64,000 bases of DNA from Thermoanaerobacterales bacterium (GCA_030019475.1 JASEER010000004.1:1-64000); one strand, 5' to 3'. Numbered from the stretch's first letter, positions 55,587 through 64,000 are shown. Notes: generated from the sequence alone by a model not told the origin. Numbers and translations: made by a program.

Positions 55587-56029
55587 GCGCCCGCACCGCC
55601 GCGGCCCGAGCCACGAAGGGTGGCCAGGACGATAAGGATCGCTCCAAGGGAGATGTATACATCGGCCAGGTTGAAGACCGGCCAGAAGCGCAAATCAAGA
55701 AAGTCGATTACCTGGCCGAGACGCAGCCGGTCGAGAAGGTTGCCGAGCCCCCCGCTCAGTATCAAGGCCAGGGGCAGCCCCAGCCCCAGGTCCAGGAGAC
55801 GGCGGTGAAAAGCTACAGCAACGGCGATAACAATCAGCGTGACCATGACCAGCGCCGCCCCATGCCCGGGGAAGAGGTTAAAGGCCGCGCCCGGGTTCCG
55901 GGCGTGGGTCAGCCAAAGCACCCCGGGGATGAGAGGGACGCTTTCCCCGCGCGTAAGGAAGACTGTTACCGCCCACTTCGTAAGCTGATCCAGGCCGACC
56001 AGAGTGAGGACGGCCAGCCAAAAGCGCAA
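55583..56029 (-). CDS. lspA: Lipoprotein signal peptidase
   Basis: A 148-residue aspartyl peptidase with four membrane helices. Catalytic Asp residues lie in GGLGNLLDRLRLGQVIDFLD and FNLADVYISLG, and ARNPGAAFNLF is conserved. It removes lipoprotein signals; several lipoproteins are encoded in this window. The start is TTG 56029, 9 to 10 bases after AGGGAGG. Confidence 0.92.
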   Translation of the reverse strand: MRFWLAVLTLVGLDQLTKWAVTVFLTRGESVPLIPGVLWLTHARNPGAAFNLFPGHGAALVMVTLIVIAVAVAFHRRLLDLGLGLPLALILSGGLGNLLDRLRLGQVIDFLDLRFWPVFNLADVYISLGAILIVLATLRGSGRGGAGA

Positions 56030-56112
56030 TACAGGAGACCTCCCTATGGCGACGTAAGTTAATGGTAGCAGATGGGGATTGGGCGGGTCAACCGGCCATC
56101 GCTGACTGGGAC

Positions 56113-56142
56113 TTGGCCCGCGGCAATTTGCCATGCTATAAT
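56113..56142 (+). promoter_or_regulatory. Promoter of tRNA-Sec
   Basis: TTGGCC (56113-56118), 18-bp spacer, and an extended -10 TGCTATAAT ending at 56142. The predicted transcript start is about 20 bases before the tRNA. Confidence 0.7.
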
Positions 56143-56167
56143 GAGTGAGTGCGGCTCGTCTGAATAC

Positions 56168-56261
56168 GGGGGTGGATGGGTCCTGGTGGACCTCCCGGTC
56201 TTCAAAACCGGTCGCGGGGTGAGAAACCCCGGGTGGGTTCGATTCCCACACACTCCCGCCA
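56168..56261 (+). tRNA. selC: tRNA-Sec (selenocysteine), anticodon TCA
   Basis: A 94-nt class II tRNA. The anticodon loop CTTCAAA holds TCA at 56202-56204. The D arm has a six-base-pair stem with a TGGT loop, the variable arm is a long GGGGT/ACCCC hairpin, and the T loop is TTCGATT. The acceptor arm pairs over 7 bp with one G-U; the eighth position, paired in most bacterial Sec tRNAs, appears as G opposite A. Discriminator G and encoded CCA follow. It decodes UGA as selenocysteine with SelB. Confidence 0.93.
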
Positions 56262-56304
56262 TATTACAATACAACCGGACATTTATGGTAAGGCAAGGAT
56301 TCCA

Positions 56305-56333
56305 GGGGGGCGGTAACCGCCCCCCTTTGTTTG
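56305..56333 (+). terminator. Rho-independent terminator after tRNA-Sec
   Basis: A 9-bp GGGGGGCGG/CCGCCCCCC stem with a TAA loop, followed by TTTGTTTG. Confidence 0.85.
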
Positions 56334-56428
56334 TCCTTTGCAGTGAAACCCGCCCGTACCCCGGCTACCTGCCTTTCCCGCGGGGAGAATCTTAAAACTA
56401 ATAACGAATATCAATAACACTACGCGGC

Positions 56429-56449
56429 TTACCAGTGTGTTACTGGTAA
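56429..56449. promoter_or_regulatory. Inverted repeat upstream of the phosphate transporter
   Basis: TTACCAGT/ACTGGTAA with a 5-base spacer, 47 bp before the ATG of the PiT gene. It could be an operator or an RNA hairpin. No Pho-box repeat was recognised. Confidence 0.35.
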
Positions 56450-56496
56450 CCCGCCGGCTAAAAACGCCTTTCCAGGGCCGTGCCCGGGAGGAACTT

Positions 56497-57501
56497 ATGG
56501 AATCCGATTTCGCATTTGTTGTTGCCGTAGTGGTTTTGGCCCTGGCCTTTGACTTTATAAACGGCTTTCATGATACGGCCAACTGCGTCGCCACGGCGGT
56601 TGCCACCGGGGCCTTGCCCCCCAGGCTTGCCGTGGGAACAGCCGCCGCCTTAAACCTCGTCGGGGCGCTGGCCTTTACCGGGGTGGCGCGCACCGTAGGC
56701 GGGGGCATCGCCAACCCGTGGGCTTTGGAACACGGGTTGTACGCGGTGCTCGCCGCCCTTATGGCCGCGATCCTGTGGAACCTGGCCACGTGGTGGCTGG
56801 GCCTTCCAAGCAGTTCTTCACACGCCTTGATCGGTTCCCTGGCAGGGGCCGTTCTGGCGGCCGCCGGCTTCGGAGGGTTGCATTTGCGCGGTTTTATGGT
56901 CATCGCCGCGGCGCTCCTCTTCACCCCGCCCCTGGCTATGACACTCGGTTTCGGTATGCGGTACCTGATCGGGTTGCTTCCCCTGAGTCCGGATCGACAC
57001 CGCGCGGAGGCCGTCTTTCGGCGCGTGCAGGTTTTTACCGCCATCGGGCAGTCGTTCAGCCATGGCACAAATGACGCCCAGAAAACAATGGGCATCATTA
57101 CGCTTGCCCTGGTGGCGGGCGGCCTGCAGGGCGACATGAGTATTCCCCTGTGGGTCAAGGTCTCGGCCGCTTCGGCGATGGGCCTGGGCACGGCCTGCGG
57201 GGGCTGGCGGATCATCAGGACCGTCGGCTACAGGATATTCTCCCTCCGACCCCGTAGCGGCGTGTCGGCCGACCTGGCCAGCGTCGCCACCATCATGGGG
57301 GCGACGCTGGGCGGACTGCCGGTCAGTACCACACACGTCGTTTCCTCGGCGATCGTCGGCGTGGGCGTTGCCGGGCGCCCGTCGGACGTCAGGTGGCACA
57401 CCATGAAAATGATTGTGAGCGCCTGGATTATTACCCTTCCCGCCACCGCCGTGCTGGCCGCGGTTATTTACACCCTTATCGCCCGGCCCCGGCATTTTTA
57501 A
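56497..57501 (+). CDS. PiT-family inorganic phosphate transporter
   Basis: A 334-residue membrane protein with about ten helices. The two PiT signature repeats are DFINGFHDTANCVATAVATG near the N-terminus and SFSHGTNDAQKTMGII in the second half. It takes up phosphate (or metal phosphate) with protons. ATG 56497 follows GGGAGGA. A pstSCAB system is not in the window. A terminator follows. Confidence 0.92.
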   Translation: MESDFAFVVAVVVLALAFDFINGFHDTANCVATAVATGALPPRLAVGTAAALNLVGALAFTGVARTVGGGIANPWALEHGLYAVLAALMAAILWNLATWWLGLPSSSSHALIGSLAGAVLAAAGFGGLHLRGFMVIAAALLFTPPLAMTLGFGMRYLIGLLPLSPDRHRAEAVFRRVQVFTAIGQSFSHGTNDAQKTMGIITLALVAGGLQGDMSIPLWVKVSAASAMGLGTACGGWRIIRTVGYRIFSLRPRSGVSADLASVATIMGATLGGLPVSTTHVVSSAIVGVGVAGRPSDVRWHTMKMIVSAWIITLPATAVLAAVIYTLIARPRHF

Positions 57502-57507
57502 CAGCAA

Positions 57508-57540
57508 GAGGATACCCCGCGGGGGTATCCCTTTCTGCTT
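57508..57540 (+). terminator. Rho-independent terminator
   Basis: A 9-bp GGATACCCC/GGGGTATCC stem (57510-57530) with a three-base loop, then CTTTCTGCTT, after the PiT gene. Confidence 0.7.
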
Positions 57541-57585
57541 CGTCTATCCTGCTTACTCCACCGTGAGCGGGGGTGCTCGTGCCGC

Positions 57586-59250
57586 CTAGACCTCCATAAT
57601 AATCGGAAGGATCATCGGGCGCCGCCCGGTCTTTTCGTAGAGGAACTTGCTGAGTGTGTCACGGGTTTCCGACTTGATCGTCGCCCATTCCGTGATCTTA
57701 CGCTGCATGCACTGGTCCAGCGTAGCCCGCACGCGTTCCCGGGCCTCGTCCATCAGGTGTTCCGACTCGCGCACGTAAACGAAGCCGCGCGAGACGATGT
57801 CCGGACCGGCGAGAACCATTCCGTTCTCGATGTCGATGGTCACTACCACGATCAGGATACCGTCCTGGGCCAGCTGTTTGCGGTCGCGCAGGACAATGTT
57901 ACCCACGTCGCCCACGCCCAAACCGTCTACCAGAACGCGACCGGCGGTCACGCGCCCGGCGACGCGCCCTGCCTTGCGGGTGAATTCGAGAACCATGCCG
58001 TTCTCCGGGACAAAGACGTTCTCCGCAGGCACCCCCATCTCCCGGGCCAGTTCGGCGTGCTTCTTCAGCATGCGGTACTCGCCGTGAACCGGTACAAAGA
58101 ACTTCGGGCGGACGAGGCTGATCATCAGCTTAAGCTCCTGCTGGCTCGGATGCCCGGAAACGTGGATGCCCGACGCCGGCTCGTAGTACACGTTCGCCCC
58201 ACGCCGGAAGAGGTGGTCGATAACGCGGGCCACCAGCTTCTCGTTCCCGGGGATGGGCGAGGCGGAAATAATGATCGAATCCCCCGGGACAATCTCCACC
58301 TGCCGGTGATCGCTGAGGGCCATCCGTGTCAGGGCGGACATCGGCTCACCCTGGCTGCCGGTCGTCAAGAGAACCACCTGGCTACGCGGCAGGCGATTGG
58401 CCTCCTCCAGTTCGACCAATGTCCCCGGCGGGATCTGTAAGTAGCCCAGCTCGTGGGCGATATTCACGACGTTGACCATGCTCCGCCCGACCACGGCCAC
58501 CTTGCGGTTATACTTATGTGCCGTGGTAATCGCCTGCTGCAGCCGGTGAACGTTGGAGGCAAAGGTGGCGACCAGGATACGCTCCTTCGCCGTGCCGAAG
58601 ACCTGATCAAACATCGCCCCCACGGCGCTCTCGGACTCGGTATAGCCCGGGCGCTCCACGTTGGTGCTGTCCGAAAGAAGAACCAAGACGCCCCTTTCAC
58701 CCACCTGAGAAAAACGGTGCAGATCGGTGATCTGGCCGTCCACGGGGGTGTAGTCGATCTTGAAGTCTCCGGTGTGCACCACCGTGCCTATCGGGGTGTT
58801 AATAACCATCGCCACCGCATCCGGCACGCTGTGGGAAACGCGGATGAACTCCACGGTAAAGCAACCGATAGAAACGCTCTCCCGCGGTTTGACGGCATGA
58901 AGTTCCACCTGCCCTTCAAAGCCCTGCTCTCTAAGCTTGCCTTCCAGGAGACCGAGGGTGAGCCGGGTACCGTACACGGGAATGTTAATCTGCTTCAGGA
59001 CGTAAGGAAGGCCGCCGATATGGTCTTCATGGCCGTGGGTTAAAACGATCGCCCGCACCCGCTCACGGTTTTCGATAAGGTACGTGACGTCCGGGATGAC
59101 GATATCAATCCCGAGGAGTTCTTCCTCCGGAAACATAAGACCGGCGTCGATAACCAGGATATCGTTACCATAGCGGATGGCGGTCATGTTTTTGCCGATC
59201 TCGCCCAGACCGCCCAATGGGACAATCTGAAGTTTTTGCTCGCGCGTCAG
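57586..59250 (-). CDS. rnj: Ribonuclease J, apparent CTG start
   Basis: A 554-residue metallo-beta-lactamase/beta-CASP RNase. LTHGHEDHIGGLPYV holds the metal-binding His/Asp motif, followed by HTGDFKIDYTPVD, the beta-CASP SDSTNVERPGYT segment and GIHVSGHPSQQELKLM. It acts as 5'-3' exo- and endonuclease in RNA decay. A TTG at 59217 would cut off the conserved KLQIVPLGGLGEIG start. CTG 59250 lies 7 bases after a perfect AGGAGG (59263-59258), and no ATG, GTG or TTG occurs between it and an upstream stop. The order after dapA matches rnjB of Bacillus. Confidence 0.92.
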   Translation of the reverse strand: MTREQKLQIVPLGGLGEIGKNMTAIRYGNDILVIDAGLMFPEEELLGIDIVIPDVTYLIENRERVRAIVLTHGHEDHIGGLPYVLKQINIPVYGTRLTLGLLEGKLREQGFEGQVELHAVKPRESVSIGCFTVEFIRVSHSVPDAVAMVINTPIGTVVHTGDFKIDYTPVDGQITDLHRFSQVGERGVLVLLSDSTNVERPGYTESESAVGAMFDQVFGTAKERILVATFASNVHRLQQAITTAHKYNRKVAVVGRSMVNVVNIAHELGYLQIPPGTLVELEEANRLPRSQVVLLTTGSQGEPMSALTRMALSDHRQVEIVPGDSIIISASPIPGNEKLVARVIDHLFRRGANVYYEPASGIHVSGHPSQQELKLMISLVRPKFFVPVHGEYRMLKKHAELAREMGVPAENVFVPENGMVLEFTRKAGRVAGRVTAGRVLVDGLGVGDVGNIVLRDRKQLAQDGILIVVVTIDIENGMVLAGPDIVSRGFVYVRESEHLMDEARERVRATLDQCMQRKITEWATIKSETRDTLSKFLYEKTGRRPMILPIIMEV

Positions 59251-59631
59251 GTATGCACCTCCTGCCGTGCGGGCGTAAAACCATCAGCATGAAACAAGAG
59301 GGCACTGCATGTCCTGGATCCGGTCACCATGGGGGAGCCCCGCGGTACTCCGGCGACCCATGGCCACGGCTCTGCCTGGACGCCCTCCGTTCCTGTTGCG
59401 GCATCACGCCCGACGCATGATTTTGCTTTTACTGAAACAGCGGTACCCGTCCGTCCTATCAGCTATTGTCAATTATATCGAATAAGCGCATAGGAAACAA
59501 GCGGCAGGCTTTTCCCCCCGGCGCGGCCGTACCACGGCTTGTGGCGCAGCCGGACCGGAAGGAATGGAGGTCGAAGGGTCTAAAAAAGCCGGGCGGTAAA
59601 GCCTGGCTGTACTGTTATGGGGCAGAAGCCG
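59251..59631 (-). promoter_or_regulatory. Long structured leader and promoter of the RNase J gene
   Basis: This gene-free 381-bp stretch holds a promoter on the minus strand, TTGTTT (59500-59495), 17-bp spacer, TATAAT (59477-59472). It gives a leader of about 215 bases. The leader contains a strong CCATGGG/CCCATGG hairpin around 59331-59365. I recognise no known riboswitch class in it. The part 59501-59631 shows nothing I can name. Confidence 0.5.
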
Positions 59632-60516
59632 CTACATTAGCCCCGCTTCCTTGAGGAGCCCGCGGAGGATTTCCTTTTCCTGCTCCGCGGCCTCCACCAA
59701 GGGCAGCCGCGGCGGGCCGACGTTGAAACCCAGCAGGTTCAATGCCGCCTTCACGGGAACAGGGTTGGTGGCGATGAACATCCCCTTCATCAATGGGAAC
59801 AATTCACGATGCAGCTTGGCCGCCAGCACAACGTTGCCGGAACGGAAAGCGTTAACCATCTCCGCCAGGCGGGGCCCCACCAGGTGTGAGACGACACTCA
59901 CAATACCACGGCCGCCGACCGCCAGTATCGGCAAGGTCATAGCGTCGTCTCCGCTGTAGACGGCGAAGGTCTCGGGCACGCGGCGGATGATCTCCGTCAC
60001 CTGTTCCAGGCTGCCGCTCGCTTCTTTGACCGCCACGATGTTTGGGACCTCGGCCAGGCGCGCCACGGTGGCCGGCAGCAGGTTGACACCAGTGCGCCCC
60101 GGTATGTTATAGAGCATCACCGGCAGGGCGGTGCTTTCGGCGATGGCCCGGAAATGCCGGTAAAGCCCGTCCTGCGATGGCTTGTTATAATACGGGCACA
60201 CAAGGAGCAGGGCGTCGGCGCCGGCACGTTCGGCGGCCCGGCTCAAGACGATACTCTCCTCGGTGTTGTAACTCCCGGTACCCGCTACCACGACTGCGCG
60301 CCCGCCGACCTCCTCCACGACAACCCGAAAGAGTTCTACCTTCTCTTCCGGAGACAGGGTCGGCGATTCCCCGGTGGTACCGCTGACCACCAATCCGTCC
60401 GAGCCGTTGTCAACCAGGTGGCGCGCCAGTTTACGTGCCTGGGGAAGGTTCAATCCCCCCCTTTCGTCAAAGGGGGTCACCATGGCCGTTATCACGCGTC
60501 CGAAATCAAGGCTCAA
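59632..60516 (-). CDS. dapA: 4-hydroxy-tetrahydrodipicolinate synthase
   Basis: A 294-residue TIM-barrel aldolase. [13 protein letters not shown], the Tyr in [13 protein letters not shown] and the Schiff-base Lys in [12 protein letters not shown] are all present. It condenses pyruvate with aspartate semialdehyde, feeding lysine, peptidoglycan and spore dipicolinate. TTG 60516 is preferred since GGGAGG ends 11 bases upstream; a GTG at 60528 overlaps that site. Confidence 0.95.
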   Translation of the reverse strand: MSLDFGRVITAMVTPFDERGGLNLPQARKLARHLVDNGSDGLVVSGTTGESPTLSPEEKVELFRVVVEEVGGRAVVVAGTGSYNTEESIVLSRAAERAGADALLLVCPYYNKPSQDGLYRHFRAIAESTALPVMLYNIPGRTGVNLLPATVARLAEVPNIVAVKEASGSLEQVTEIIRRVPETFAVYSGDDAMTLPILAVGGRGIVSVVSHLVGPRLAEMVNAFRSGNVVLAAKLHRELFPLMKGMFIATNPVPVKAALNLLGFNVGPPRLPLVEAAEQEKEILRGLLKEAGLM

Positions 60517-60552
60517 TGTGGCCGACACCTCCCATATTTAAAGCCCCCCTGC

Positions 60553-61770
60553 CTATCCGTCCCCGAGATGGAAGGCGCGGTAAAGGGCGCGTATGGCTCG
60601 CTCCATATCCTCGCCGGGCACGAGCACCCAGATGGTCGTGTAGGAATCCGACGACTGCAGGATCGGGATGTTTTCGGCGGCGAGCGTACTCACGATACGG
60701 CCCATCACGCCGGGCACCCCTGTCATCGCGGCGCCTACGGCGGCCACCTTGGCGCAGTCCGGCCGGACGGACGGGCGAAGCCCCAAACCATCCAGGATGC
60801 CTGCGGCCCTCTCCGCCATCGCCTCCCGGACCGTAAATGCCACCAGGTCCGGGTGAACGTTAATCAGGTCCACTGAGATTCCGGCCTCGCCCAGCGCGTT
60901 AAACAATGAGGCCGCCGCATTACGCCCCGCGACGGGGACGGAAAACTGTGTGATATTCCGGATGTAGGTAATACCCGTCAGCAAGCGGTCGGTCGTAATG
61001 TCGATGGCTCCGGGGAACACTTCCGCGTGACTCGTGATTAGTGTACCCGGAGCGCCGGAGAAGGTCGACTTGACGCGGAGCGGGATATTCTTCTGCATCG
61101 CAATCTCGACCGCGCGCGGGTGGATGACCTTCGCTCCCTCTTGCGCCAGCTGGCAGATTTCATTATAAGTAACCTTTTCCAGAAGCCGTGCCTCGCCCAC
61201 GATCCGGGGATCCGCCGTCATAACCCCGTCGACGTCGGTGTAAATGTCAATCGCCGCGGCATCGAGGGCGACAGCAAGGGCCGCGGCGGTAGTGTCACTA
61301 CCCCCCCGTCCGAGAGTCGTCACTTCCCCGTCTTCACTAATCCCCTGGAAACCCGCTACCACGGCGATCCGCCCTTCGGCGGCCGCGTTGAGAATGGACC
61401 GCGGCTCGACGCGGAGAATGCGTGCCTCGGTGAAGTTTCCGCTCGTGATGATGCCCGCCTGCGCGCCCGTGAGGCTGAAGGCCTCAAGACCGCGCCGGCG
61501 CAGGGTCGCGGCCGTGAGCACGGCGGAAATAATCTCCCCGCAGGACAGGAGCAGGTCCTGCTCGCGTCCGGGCAGTTGGTCATCAATATCCCGCACCAGG
61601 TTGAGCAGGCTGTCGGTCGCATAAGGATCTCCCAGCCGGCCGATGGCCGAGACAACAACCACGGGGTGGAAGCCCTGCTTAACGGTCTCCAGGACGCGCT
61701 CAGCCATCTTAGACCGCAATTCGGGGGTTGCTACCGAGGTGCCCCCGAACTTCAGCACCAGAAACCGCAT
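60553..61770 (-). CDS. dapG: Aspartokinase (dapG type)
   Basis: A 405-residue kinase. KFGGTSVATPELR at the N-terminus binds ATP, and RGGSDTTAAALAVAL and DVDGVMTADPRIV are catalytic-domain marks. Two ACT domains (about 265-405) should give feedback control. It phosphorylates aspartate. Position between asd and dapA matches Bacillus dapG, the diaminopimelate-regulated isozyme; the effector here is inferred. Confidence 0.92.
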   Translation of the reverse strand: MRFLVLKFGGTSVATPELRSKMAERVLETVKQGFHPVVVVSAIGRLGDPYATDSLLNLVRDIDDQLPGREQDLLLSCGEIISAVLTAATLRRRGLEAFSLTGAQAGIITSGNFTEARILRVEPRSILNAAAEGRIAVVAGFQGISEDGEVTTLGRGGSDTTAAALAVALDAAAIDIYTDVDGVMTADPRIVGEARLLEKVTYNEICQLAQEGAKVIHPRAVEIAMQKNIPLRVKSTFSGAPGTLITSHAEVFPGAIDITTDRLLTGITYIRNITQFSVPVAGRNAAASLFNALGEAGISVDLINVHPDLVAFTVREAMAERAAGILDGLGLRPSVRPDCAKVAAVGAAMTGVPGVMGRIVSTLAAENIPILQSSDSYTTIWVLVPGEDMERAIRALYRAFHLGDG

Positions 61771-61802
61771 AGACCCGGAAACCTCCCCCAGTCTCTTTTC
61801 CC

Positions 61803-62813
61803 TTATACCATCCCGTATGCTATAAGGGTTTCAGCAATCTGGACGGCGTTGGTGGCCGCGCCCTTGCGGAGCTGGTCGGCAACAACGAAGAAGTTCAGGC
61901 CTTGCTCGGTAGAGTTGTCCCGGCGGATACGGCCCACAAAGACCTCATCACGGTCGCAGGTCTCGACGGGCATGGGATAGCGTTTGGCGGCCGGGTCATC
62001 GGCGACAATCACGCCGGGGAACCTCGCCAGCAGATCCCTGGCTTCCGCCGGGGAGAGAGCACGCTTCGTTTCGACGTTTACCGCTTCGGAGTGGCACCGG
62101 AAGATAGGTACCCGCACGGTGGTCGCGGTGATCCGGAGTTCGGGATCGTGCAGGATTTTACGGGTCTCGTGCACCATCTTCCACTCTTCCTTGGTATAGT
62201 CCAAATCCATAAAGACGTCGATATGCGGTATCAGGTTAAAGGCGATCTGGTAGGGAAAAACCTTCGGGGTGTATTCCTGCCCGTCGAGGATCGCCCGCGT
62301 TTGGGCGCGCAACTCTTCGATAGCGGCGGCACCCGCCCCGGAAACGGCCTGATAGGTACTGACGACGATACGTTCGATACCGGCCGCGTCGTAGATCGGC
62401 TTCAAGGGAACGACCATGATGATGGTCGAGCAGTTCGGGTTGGCGATAATCCCGTCGTGCCAGCGAACATCTTCGGGGTTTACCTCCGGCACCACCAGGG
62501 GGACTTGCGGGTCAAGGCGAAAAGCACTGGAGTTGTCAATCACCACGGCCCCGTTTCGGCGGGCCGTATCGGCGAATTCCTTGCTCGCCGCGCCTCCGGC
62601 AAAAAGCGCAATCTCCATACCTTTGAAGGACTCAGGCCTGGTCTCCTCGACGATCAGGTTTTCACCCTGGAAAGCCACCTTCTTCCCCGCCGAGCGGCTG
62701 GTGGCCAGCAACCGTAACTGACCGACCGGAAAATTCCGCTCAGCAAGGACTTTCAAGAGTTCCCCGCCCACGGCGCCGGTGGCGCCGACAACACATACGC
62801 TACGACCGCGCAA
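61803..62813 (-). CDS. asd: Aspartate-semialdehyde dehydrogenase
   Basis: A 336-residue enzyme. NADP-binding VVGATGAVGGELLKVL, the catalytic Cys in ANPNCSTIIMVVPLKP and the C-terminal catalytic His in VPIFRCHSEAVNVE. It reduces aspartyl phosphate to the semialdehyde. The start is TTG 62813, after GAGGAGGG. It lies 20 bp after dpaB. Confidence 0.95.
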   Translation of the reverse strand: MRGRSVCVVGATGAVGGELLKVLAERNFPVGQLRLLATSRSAGKKVAFQGENLIVEETRPESFKGMEIALFAGGAASKEFADTARRNGAVVIDNSSAFRLDPQVPLVVPEVNPEDVRWHDGIIANPNCSTIIMVVPLKPIYDAAGIERIVVSTYQAVSGAGAAAIEELRAQTRAILDGQEYTPKVFPYQIAFNLIPHIDVFMDLDYTKEEWKMVHETRKILHDPELRITATTVRVPIFRCHSEAVNVETKRALSPAEARDLLARFPGVIVADDPAAKRYPMPVETCDRDEVFVGRIRRDNSTEQGLNFFVVADQLRKGAATNAVQIAETLIAYGMV

Positions 62814-62833
62814 GCACTACCGCCCTCCTCGGA

Positions 62834-63421
62834 TCAATGATATGAAATCAGAACCGGCTGGATCTGGCGCCCGGCAAGGGCCTCCTCGATGGCCGGGATG
62901 AGGAGGTCAATCCGTGCCATAAGGGAATTCGGTTTTTCCCGCGGATTATCCTGCCCGAAGGGCACCAGATACAAGTTCTTTGTGTTCAATAACACGCCAA
63001 GGTTGCGCGCGTTCAGACCGAGACCGTCATTTGTTGAAATGGCCAGAACCACAGGCCGCTGGTTTCGAAGCTGCGCCTTGATGGCCATCAGGACCGGTCC
63101 GTCGGTGATGGCGTTGGCCAGCTTGGCCATGGTGTTCCCGGTGCAGGGCGCGACGACCAGGACATCAAGCAACTTCTGCGGACCAACCGGTTCGGCATCC
63201 GTGATCGTGGCAATGGGGTCGCGGCCGGCGATTTGTTTCAGACGCTGAAGCCATGATGCCGCCGTTCCAAACCGTGTGTCGAGTACGGCGACCTCCCGGC
63301 TGACGATCGGAATTAACTCCGCCCCCTGGTTGACAAGCTTCTCGATCTCCCCCATAACGGTATGCAGCGTGCAGAATGAGCCCGTCAGCGCCAGACCTAT
63401 CTTAACGCCCTTCAACGACAT
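62834..63421 (-). CDS. dpaB: Dipicolinate synthase subunit B
   Basis: A 195-residue flavoprotein-like subunit. GLALTGSFCTLHTVM at the N-terminus and VVAPCTGNTMAKLANAITDGPVLMA match the SpoVFB family. With DpaA it oxidises dihydrodipicolinate to dipicolinic acid in the mother cell. ATG 63421 gives the canonical MSLKGVKIG start and overlaps the dpaA end by 20 bp. Confidence 0.93.
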   Translation of the reverse strand: MSLKGVKIGLALTGSFCTLHTVMGEIEKLVNQGAELIPIVSREVAVLDTRFGTAASWLQRLKQIAGRDPIATITDAEPVGPQKLLDVLVVAPCTGNTMAKLANAITDGPVLMAIKAQLRNQRPVVLAISTNDGLGLNARNLGVLLNTKNLYLVPFGQDNPREKPNSLMARIDLLIPAIEEALAGRQIQPVLISYH

Positions 63422-64000
63422 GCTGGGCACCCCCCCGTTTCGCGATGCCAGGGGCGTCATTGAGGAGCAGGCGCGCGATAATACGGGCCATAATCTGCCC
63501 GGCCGTCTTAGGGGCCACCTTTCCCGGGAGGGACGGGGCCAGCGTGGCCTGGATGCCCAACCTGGCCGCGGCGCCGAAGTCGGTGCCGCCGGGGGCCGAG
63601 GCCAGGTCGCAGATATGGACCGCCGGCTTTAGAATTGACAGGGTGTCCTCATCCAGCACCAGGGCGGGGACGGTATTGAAAATAATGTCGGCGCTGCTTA
63701 TGGCCGGCCGCATGGTTTCAAAGGAACAGGCCGCGTAACCCATCTCTTCCGCCCTTGCACGGGCTGCCGGGTTACGGGCGACCACCGTGACCTTCGCCCC
63801 AATGCCCGCCAGCATGCGCGCCAGGGTCATGCCCGTACGGCCGAATCCGAGCACCCAGGAGGCGCTGCCGTGAATGGTGATCGGCGTCGCATCCATTGCC
63901 ATCTGGATGGCGCCCTCGGCTGAGGGAATGGAATTCCAAATGGCAAATTCATCCAGATTGACCAATTCAATGACACGTAGGTTCAACTGCTCGGCGGCAC
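63402..64000 (-). CDS. dpaA: Dipicolinate synthase subunit A (5' end outside window)
   Basis: The 3' two thirds of SpoVFA: the frame is open from the right edge to 63402 (about 199 codons of an expected near 300). It has the NAD(P)-binding segment VLGFGRTGMTLARMLAGIGAKVTVVAR and IIFNTVPALVLDEDTL. It makes spore dipicolinate with DpaB. The ATG is beyond 64000, so the start cannot be set. Confidence 0.92.
   Translation of the reverse strand, partial: AAEQLNLRVIELVNLDEFAIWNSIPSAEGAIQMAMDATPITIHGSASWVLGFGRTGMTLARMLAGIGAKVTVVARNPAARARAEEMGYAACSFETMRPAISSADIIFNTVPALVLDEDTLSILKPAVHICDLASAPGGTDFGAAARLGIQATLAPSLPGKVAPKTAGQIMARIIARLLLNDAPGIAKRGGAQHVVEGR

Overview
The window looks like a stretch of chromosome from a spore-forming, probably anaerobic member of the Clostridia (Firmicutes), of the Moorella, Desulfotomaculum or Ammonifex kind. 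I cannot name a genus. The case rests on the sporulation genes (spoVT, spoIIM, dpaA/dpaB for dipicolinate, a GerMN lipoprotein), Gram-positive AddA/AddB, RNase J, PyrR attenuation, strong GGAGG ribosome-binding sites, high GC and heavy use of TTG and GTG starts. A selenocysteine tRNA shows that the organism makes selenoproteins. I see no prophage, insertion sequence or CRISPR array; this is core chromosome.

Layout. 1-6200: a truncated MASE3 membrane sensor, a small P-loop ATPase, tRNA-Leu(GAG), an FtsA-like ATPase with an unusual tail of beta-grasp-like repeats, and a zinc-ribbon/YkgJ pair. 6200-11200: spoVT, a nitroreductase, a divergent chemoreceptor, a TauE-type exporter and a HAD phosphatase. 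11200-17600: a three-gene ABC importer behind yqxD and a lipid kinase, then DUF1287, GerMN and DUF1540 genes. 17600-27000: a recombination-nuclease operon transcribed sbcD, mini-sbcC, addB, addA. 27000-31000: a BON protein, an ECF sigma/anti-sigma pair and an isopropylmalate dehydrogenase relative.

31000-37300 is a nucleoside and sporulation block read leftward: DUF3866, spoIIM, yqzK-like, xerD, deoB, pyrimidine-nucleoside phosphorylase, and a SAM hydrolase. Divergent rqcH follows. 41000-51650 is a complete UMP operon (pyrR, pyrB, pyrC, carA, carB, pyrK, pyrD, pyrF, pyrE). It has a sigma-A promoter and two PyrR-type attenuators, the second of which folds over the pyrB ribosome-binding site and start codon. 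51650-57500 holds yqhV, an MFS exporter, a ComA-like phosphosulfolactate synthase, DUF441, rluD, lspA, tRNA-Sec and a PiT phosphate transporter. 57500-64000 is the dpaA-dpaB-asd-dapG-dapA-RNase J order also known from Bacillus; it makes aspartate semialdehyde, dihydrodipicolinate and spore dipicolinate.

No wholly new system stands out. The most interesting items are the FtsA-like protein with repeats, the coil-poor SbcC partner in the nuclease operon, two genes (an ECF sigma factor and RNase J) that appear to start at CTG, and the pyrB attenuator that embeds the start codon.
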